Shown here in pieces: positions 59,704 to 64,000 of a stretch of 64,000 nucleotides of DNA (within the stretch, counting starts at the first letter, position 1; each line of letters begins with the position of its first letter). Source of the DNA: Xanthomonas euroxanthea (GTDB taxonomy: Bacteria > Pseudomonadota > Gammaproteobacteria > Xanthomonadales > Xanthomonadaceae); contig NZ_UIHB01000002.1 in NCBI RefSeq assembly GCF_900476395.1, forward strand, positions 434,001 through 498,000. Reading direction: 5' to 3'. The position numbers and the translations under genes were made by a program. Below the pieces are notes generated by a model, which did not search any database, was not told the DNA's origin, and saw nothing but the letters and a program-made list of their open reading frames with translations.

Positions 59704-62607
59704 ATGCAAACCATCAACCGTTCCGCCGGCCATGCGCCTGCCACCCGACGTACACCGCTTGCCCAGTGCCTGGCGTTGTCGCTGGCCCTGCTGGCCAATG
59801 CCGCGCACGCGCAGGAAGTGCGCAAGGCCGCCGACGGCGTCACCGTGGTGCCGAGCGCCAAGGGCGCTGCGCCGGTGCGCCTGCAGGTGGTCGACGCCGG
59901 CATCATCCGCGTCAGCGCGGACCCGGATGGCGACTTCGCCCGCAGCCCCAGCCTGATGCGCGTGCCGGTGCAAGGCGATGGCAGCTTCCAGGTGGCCGAG
60001 CAGGGCGACAACGTGCAGCTGAAGACCGGCAAGGTCACCGCCACCGTCTCCACCGTCGATGGCCACGTCAGCTTTGCCGATGCCAATGGCAGGCCGGTGT
60101 TGTCGGAAGTGGCCGGCGGGCGCAGCTTTGCCCCGCTGAAGGTGGAAGGCAAGCAGTACCTGACCGTGCGTCAGCGTTTCCAGTCGCCCGACGACGAAGC
60201 GCTGTACGGCTTCGGCCAGCACCAGCAGGGCTGGATGAACCAGAAGGGCCGCAACGTCGAGCTGCAGCAGAACAACATCGACATGGCGGTGCCCTACCTG
60301 GTGTCCAGCCGCAACTACGGCCTGCTGTGGGACAACAACTCGATCAGTCGCCTGGGCGACCCGCGTGGCCTGCAGCCGCTGCCCAAGACGCTGAAGTTGT
60401 ACGACGCCAAGGGCAAGGCCGGTGCGCTGACCGCGCGTTATGCGATCGATGGCAAGCAGATCGTCGAACGTCGCGAGAGCGAGGTGAACTACCAGTACCT
60501 CAGCGACTTGACCAAGTATCCGAAGAAGGCGATCACCAAGGACAAGAACAGCCGCATGCAGGTCACCTGGGAGGGGCAGATCGAAGCACTCACCGGTGGC
60601 GAGCACACCTTCTCGCTGTATTCGAGCGAGTACGCCAAGCTGTACGTGGACGGCAAGCTGATCGTCGATCGCTGGCGCCAGAACTGGAACCCGTGGAATC
60701 ACGAGTTCAAACTGGCGCTGGAGCCGGGCACGCGCCACACCGTCAAGGTCGAGTGGGACCTGATCGACCCCAGCTACATCGCGCTGCTGCATCGCGACCC
60801 GCTGCCGGCAGCCGAAGCGAAGGACCTGTCGCTGTGGTCCGAAGCCGGCCAGATGATCGACTACTACTTCGTCTCTGCCGACTCGTACGACCAGGCCGTG
60901 GCCGGCTATCGCGAACTCACCGGCAAGTCGGTGATGCTGCCCAAGTGGGCGTATGGCTTCTGGCAGAGCCGCGAGCGTTACAAGAGCCAGGACGAACTGG
61001 TCGGTGCGGTGGCCGAATACCGCAAGCGCAAGCTGTCGCTGGACAACATCGTGCTCGACTGGTCGTACTGGCCCGAGAATGCCTGGGGCTCGCACGATTT
61101 CGACCCGCAGCACTTCCCCGATCCGGACGGCATGGTCAAGGCCGTGCATGACATGCATGCGCAGATCATGATTTCGATCTGGCCCAAGTTCTATCCCACC
61201 ACCGCCAACTACAAGGAACTGGACGCTGCCGGTTTCATGTACAAGCGCAATGTCGAAGTCGGTGAGCTGGACTGGATCGGCAAGGGCTACAAGAACTCGT
61301 TCTACGATCCGTATTCGGAAAAGGCGCAGGCGATCTACTGGCGCCAGGTCAACGAGAAGCTCAACAGCAAGGGCTTCGATGCCTGGTGGATGGACGCCGA
61401 CGAACCGGACGTGCATTCCAACCTGGACATCGGCGAGCGCAAGGCACGTACCACGCCCAACGCACTGGGCTCGTCCACCGAATACTTCAATTCCTATCCG
61501 CTGCCGCACACTCATGGCGTGTACGTGGGCGACCGCGCGGCCGACGACAAGCGCGTGTTCATCCTCTCGCGCAAGGGCTATGCCGGCACCCAGCGCAATG
61601 CAGTGGCGGTGTGGAGCGGCGACATCGTCTCGCGTTGGGACGACATGCGCGACCAGATCTCCGGGGGCGTCAACATGGCGCTGTCGGGCCTGCCCAACTG
61701 GACCTTCGACATCGGCGGTTTTGCGGTGGAGAAGCGCTACGAGAACCAGGACCCGGCGCATCTGCCGGAATGGCGTGAGCTCAACACGCGCTGGTTCCAG
61801 TTCGGCGCATTCGTGCCGATCTTCCGCTCGCATGGTCAGTTCCCGTACCGCGAGATCTGGAACATCGCCCCGGAAGGCACGCCGTTCTACGAGAGCATGG
61901 CGTACTACAACCGCCTGCGTTACGCGTTGCTGCCGTACATCTACAGCCTGGCCGGCGATACCTACCAGCGCGATGGCGTGATCATGCGCGGCATGATGAT
62001 GGACTTCCCCAACGACGCGAAGGCGCGCGACATCAACGACCAGTACCTGTTCGGCCCGGCGTTCCTGGTCGCACCGGTCACCCGCTTCGGCGCCACCTCG
62101 CGGCAGGTGTATCTGCCGGCCGGCAGCAGCTGGCTGGATTTCGCCACCGGCAAGCGCTACGAGGGCGGCCAGAGCATCGAAGCCGCTGCGCCGATCGAAC
62201 GCATGCCGCTGTTCGTGCGCGCAGGCTCCATCGTGCCGACCGGCCCGGTGCAGGAATACGTGGATCAGAAGCCGGATGCGCCGCTCACCGTGGTGGTCTA
62301 CACCGGCGCCGATGGCCAGTTCTCGCTGTATGAGGACGACGGCAAGGGCTACGGCTACGAAAAGGGCGAGTTCAGCCGCATCCCGTTGGTCTGGAACCAG
62401 GCCAAGGGCGAGCTGAGCATCGGCAAGCGCGAGGGCAGCTGGACCGGCATGCAGGCCAAGCGCACCATCAACGTGCGCTTCGTCGATGGCCCGCGCGACG
62501 ACGCCGGTGCGCTCGAGCCCAAGACCGATACCAGCATCCAGTACGACGGCAAGCCGGTCAGCGTGTTGCAGCGCAAGATTGCGTCCGGCAAAGCGCGTCG
62601 TCGATGA
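59704..62607 (+). CDS. GH31 alpha-xylosidase with PA14 insert
   Basis: A 967-residue enzyme with a signal peptide (cleavage after NAAHA, about 37), an N-terminal beta-domain, a PA14 domain inserted at about 260-365 (GEHTFSLYSSEYAKLYVDGKLIV) as in the Cellvibrio alpha-xylosidase Xyl31A, a GH31 barrel with nucleophile Asp564 in WWMDADEPD and acid/base Asp640 in VWSGDIVSRWDDM, and C-terminal beta-domains. It removes xylose from the non-reducing end of xyloglucan oligosaccharides. AAGGGAG precedes the ATG at 59704. Confidence 0.94.
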   Translation: MQTINRSAGHAPATRRTPLAQCLALSLALLANAAHAQEVRKAADGVTVVPSAKGAAPVRLQVVDAGIIRVSADPDGDFARSPSLMRVPVQGDGSFQVAEQGDNVQLKTGKVTATVSTVDGHVSFADANGRPVLSEVAGGRSFAPLKVEGKQYLTVRQRFQSPDDEALYGFGQHQQGWMNQKGRNVELQQNNIDMAVPYLVSSRNYGLLWDNNSISRLGDPRGLQPLPKTLKLYDAKGKAGALTARYAIDGKQIVERRESEVNYQYLSDLTKYPKKAITKDKNSRMQVTWEGQIEALTGGEHTFSLYSSEYAKLYVDGKLIVDRWRQNWNPWNHEFKLALEPGTRHTVKVEWDLIDPSYIALLHRDPLPAAEAKDLSLWSEAGQMIDYYFVSADSYDQAVAGYRELTGKSVMLPKWAYGFWQSRERYKSQDELVGAVAEYRKRKLSLDNIVLDWSYWPENAWGSHDFDPQHFPDPDGMVKAVHDMHAQIMISIWPKFYPTTANYKELDAAGFMYKRNVEVGELDWIGKGYKNSFYDPYSEKAQAIYWRQVNEKLNSKGFDAWWMDADEPDVHSNLDIGERKARTTPNALGSSTEYFNSYPLPHTHGVYVGDRAADDKRVFILSRKGYAGTQRNAVAVWSGDIVSRWDDMRDQISGGVNMALSGLPNWTFDIGGFAVEKRYENQDPAHLPEWRELNTRWFQFGAFVPIFRSHGQFPYREIWNIAPEGTPFYESMAYYNRLRYALLPYIYSLAGDTYQRDGVIMRGMMMDFPNDAKARDINDQYLFGPAFLVAPVTRFGATSRQVYLPAGSSWLDFATGKRYEGGQSIEAAAPIERMPLFVRAGSIVPTGPVQEYVDQKPDAPLTVVVYTGADGQFSLYEDDGKGYGYEKGEFSRIPLVWNQAKGELSIGKREGSWTGMQAKRTINVRFVDGPRDDAGALEPKTDTSIQYDGKPVSVLQRKIASGKARRR

Positions 62608-62689
62608 TCGCAGGCTGTCTTCAGTCGATGAGCAAGCAGATGCCGGAACGCCGCAAGGCAGTCGCGGGCGGTTCCGGTGAGGCAGCACG

Positions 62690-64000
62690 GTGGTGGCCGT
62701 GCTGACCCGTCGTGAACTGTGCAAGGCAACCGGGGCCGCGATTGCGGTCCTGGGCGCTGCGCCGGTTGCCGTGCAGGCTGCCGCATCGTCCAGACACGCC
62801 GCGTTGCCGGCCGCGGCGCCCGCCGATGCCTTGCAGCTGTGGTACCGCGAACCGGCCAACGAGTGGGTGCAGGCGCTGCCGGTCGGCAATGGCCGGCTGG
62901 GCGCGATGGTGTGGGGCGGCATTGCCCACGAGCGCCTGCAACTCAACGAGGACACGCTGTACGCAGGCGGCCCGTACGACGCCACCAGCCCCGACGCGCT
63001 GGCGGCCCTGCCACAGGTGCGCGCGCTGGTGTTTGCCGGGCGCTATGCCGAGGCCGAAACACTGGCCGACGCCAAGCTGCTCTCGCGTCCGCTCAAGCAG
63101 ATGCCGTATCAACCGCTGGGCGATCTGCTGCTGGATTTCGATCGCGCCGACGGCATCAGCGAGTATCGCCGTCAGCTCGATCTGGATACCGGCGTGGCCA
63201 CCACCACGTTTCGCTCCGGCGGTGCTGTGCACACGCGCGAGGTGTTCGTGTCGGCGCAGTCGCAATGCATCGTGGTGCGCCTGTCCTGCGATCGGCCCCG
63301 CGCGATTTCCCTGCGCGTGGGCATCGACAGCCCGCAGACCGGCGAGGTCACGGTGGAGCAGGGCGGGCTGTTGTTCAGCGGTCGCAACGGCAGTTTCGCC
63401 GGCATCGAGGGCAAGCTGCGTTTTGCCTTGCGCGTGCTGCCGCAGGTCAGCGGCGGCACGCTCAGTGGCCTGCGCGACCGTCTGCGCATCGAAGCGGCCG
63501 ATGAAGTGGTGCTGCTGCTCACCGCCGCCACCAGCTACCAACGCTACGACGCTGTCGATGGCGACCCGCTCGCCTTGACCGCCGCAAGCATGCAGAGGGC
63601 GGGCAAACTGGATTACGCCGCATTGCTGCGTGCGCATCTGGCCGATCACCAGCGGCTGTTCCGGCGCGTGGCGATCGACCTGGGCAGCAGCGACGCAGCC
63701 AAGCTGCCCACCGACGAACGCGTGCAGCGTTTTGCACAGGGCAACGATCCGGCGCTGGCCGCGCTGTATCACCAGTTCGGCCGTTACTTGCTGATCTGCA
63801 GCTCGCGGCCCGGCACCCAGCCGGCCAATCTGCAGGGCATCTGGAACGACCTGATGCAGCCGCCGTGGGAAAGCAAGTACACCATCAACATCAACACCGA
63901 GATGAACTACTGGCCCAGCGAGGCCAATGCGCTGCACGAGTGCGTCGAACCGCTGGAAGCCATGCTGTTCGATCTGGCCAAGACCGGCGCGCACACTGCA
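62690..64000 (+). CDS. GH95 alpha-L-fucosidase (5' part, runs off the window)
   Basis: 437 codons are visible without a stop. The N-terminus has a Tat-like signal (TRRELCKATGAAIAVLGAAP) and then the GH95 N-terminal beta-domain LWYREPANEWVQALPVGNGRLGAMVWGGIAHERLQLNEDTLYAGGPYD. The catalytic barrel begins with NLQGIWNDLMQPPWESKY and TININTEMNYWPSE, whose two Asn (about 400 and 402) correspond to the catalytic-site Asn pair of Bifidobacterium AfcA. GH95 enzymes cleave alpha-1,2-fucose of fucosylated xyloglucan. Three in-frame GTG codons compete; 62690 has GAGG at 62679-62682. Confidence 0.9.
   Translation, partial: MVAVLTRRELCKATGAAIAVLGAAPVAVQAAASSRHAALPAAAPADALQLWYREPANEWVQALPVGNGRLGAMVWGGIAHERLQLNEDTLYAGGPYDATSPDALAALPQVRALVFAGRYAEAETLADAKLLSRPLKQMPYQPLGDLLLDFDRADGISEYRRQLDLDTGVATTTFRSGGAVHTREVFVSAQSQCIVVRLSCDRPRAISLRVGIDSPQTGEVTVEQGGLLFSGRNGSFAGIEGKLRFALRVLPQVSGGTLSGLRDRLRIEAADEVVLLLTAATSYQRYDAVDGDPLALTAASMQRAGKLDYAALLRAHLADHQRLFRRVAIDLGSSDAAKLPTDERVQRFAQGNDPALAALYHQFGRYLLICSSRPGTQPANLQGIWNDLMQPPWESKYTININTEMNYWPSEANALHECVEPLEAMLFDLAKTGAHTA

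Noticed and set aside
59572..62985. Minus-strand open frame of 1137 codons opposite GH31 and the GH95 start
   Set aside because: Shadow frame; GH31 motifs and ribosome-binding site are clear on the plus strand.
62690..64000. GH95 gene considered as truncated
   Set aside because: The frame is open to the last base of the window, so the missing 3' part is due to the window edge.

Overview
The window is a 64 kb chromosomal segment of a GC-rich gammaproteobacterium, almost certainly a Xanthomonas. Four things support this: a lexA operator of the TTAG-N6-TACTA type known from Xylella/Xanthomonas; a Bcp peroxiredoxin with Cys48/Cys84 as in the X. campestris enzyme; Xanthomonas-style intergenic repeats (GGGAATC runs, GTAGGAGCGG REP-like units); and a complete xyloglucan-utilisation cluster of the kind described in X. 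citri. The species cannot be fixed from the sequence alone. I see no phage, insertion sequence, CRISPR array or plasmid function.

Layout. 1-20.2 kb is a housekeeping backbone close to the E. coli order: parE (5' part), pyrG-kdsA-eno-ftsB-ispD-ispF-truD, an inserted smr gene on the opposite strand, surE-pcm-yqaA-nlpD (without rpoS at the end), a Mth938-fold gene and yhbY divergent from rlmE-ftsH-folP-miaA-hfq-hflX, then pncC. 20.2-28.6 kb holds an 800-base gap without a convincing gene, an ABC1/UbiB-like kinase, lexA (operator lying on the -10, probably leaderless), recA, recX, alaS, csrA and tRNA-Ser(GCT). In E. coli tRNA-Arg(ACG) genes follow directly. Here two identical tRNA-Arg(ACG) genes lie 5.4 kb further on, on the opposite strand, and the block between holds a soluble triple-PAS chemoreceptor, a pirin, a LysR regulator and a DedA-rhodanese fusion.

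34.3-42.2 kb: a leftward run (thiD and an alpha/beta hydrolase; a PIN-PhoH ATPase with a lipoprotein and a DUF1275 membrane protein; gcvR-rraB-bcp) diverges from dapA and a short bamC-like lipoprotein gene, followed by the 7Fe ferredoxin gene fdxA on the minus strand.

42.3-64.0 kb is a sugar island. A leftward operon encodes the De Ley-Doudoroff galactonate route: KDPGal aldolase, galactonate dehydratase, an SMP-30 lactonase and KDGal kinase. It is preceded by a translated-looking 111-codon leader ORF and diverges from a GbpR-like LysR gene. Next come two TonB-dependent transporters with matching promoter blocks and leaders, then GH74 xyloglucanase, an SGNH acetylesterase, GH35 beta-galactosidase, GH31 alpha-xylosidase and a GH95 alpha-fucosidase cut by the window end. 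The enzymes together can deacetylate, cut and trim fucogalacto-xyloglucan, and the galactose released could feed the adjacent galactonate pathway.
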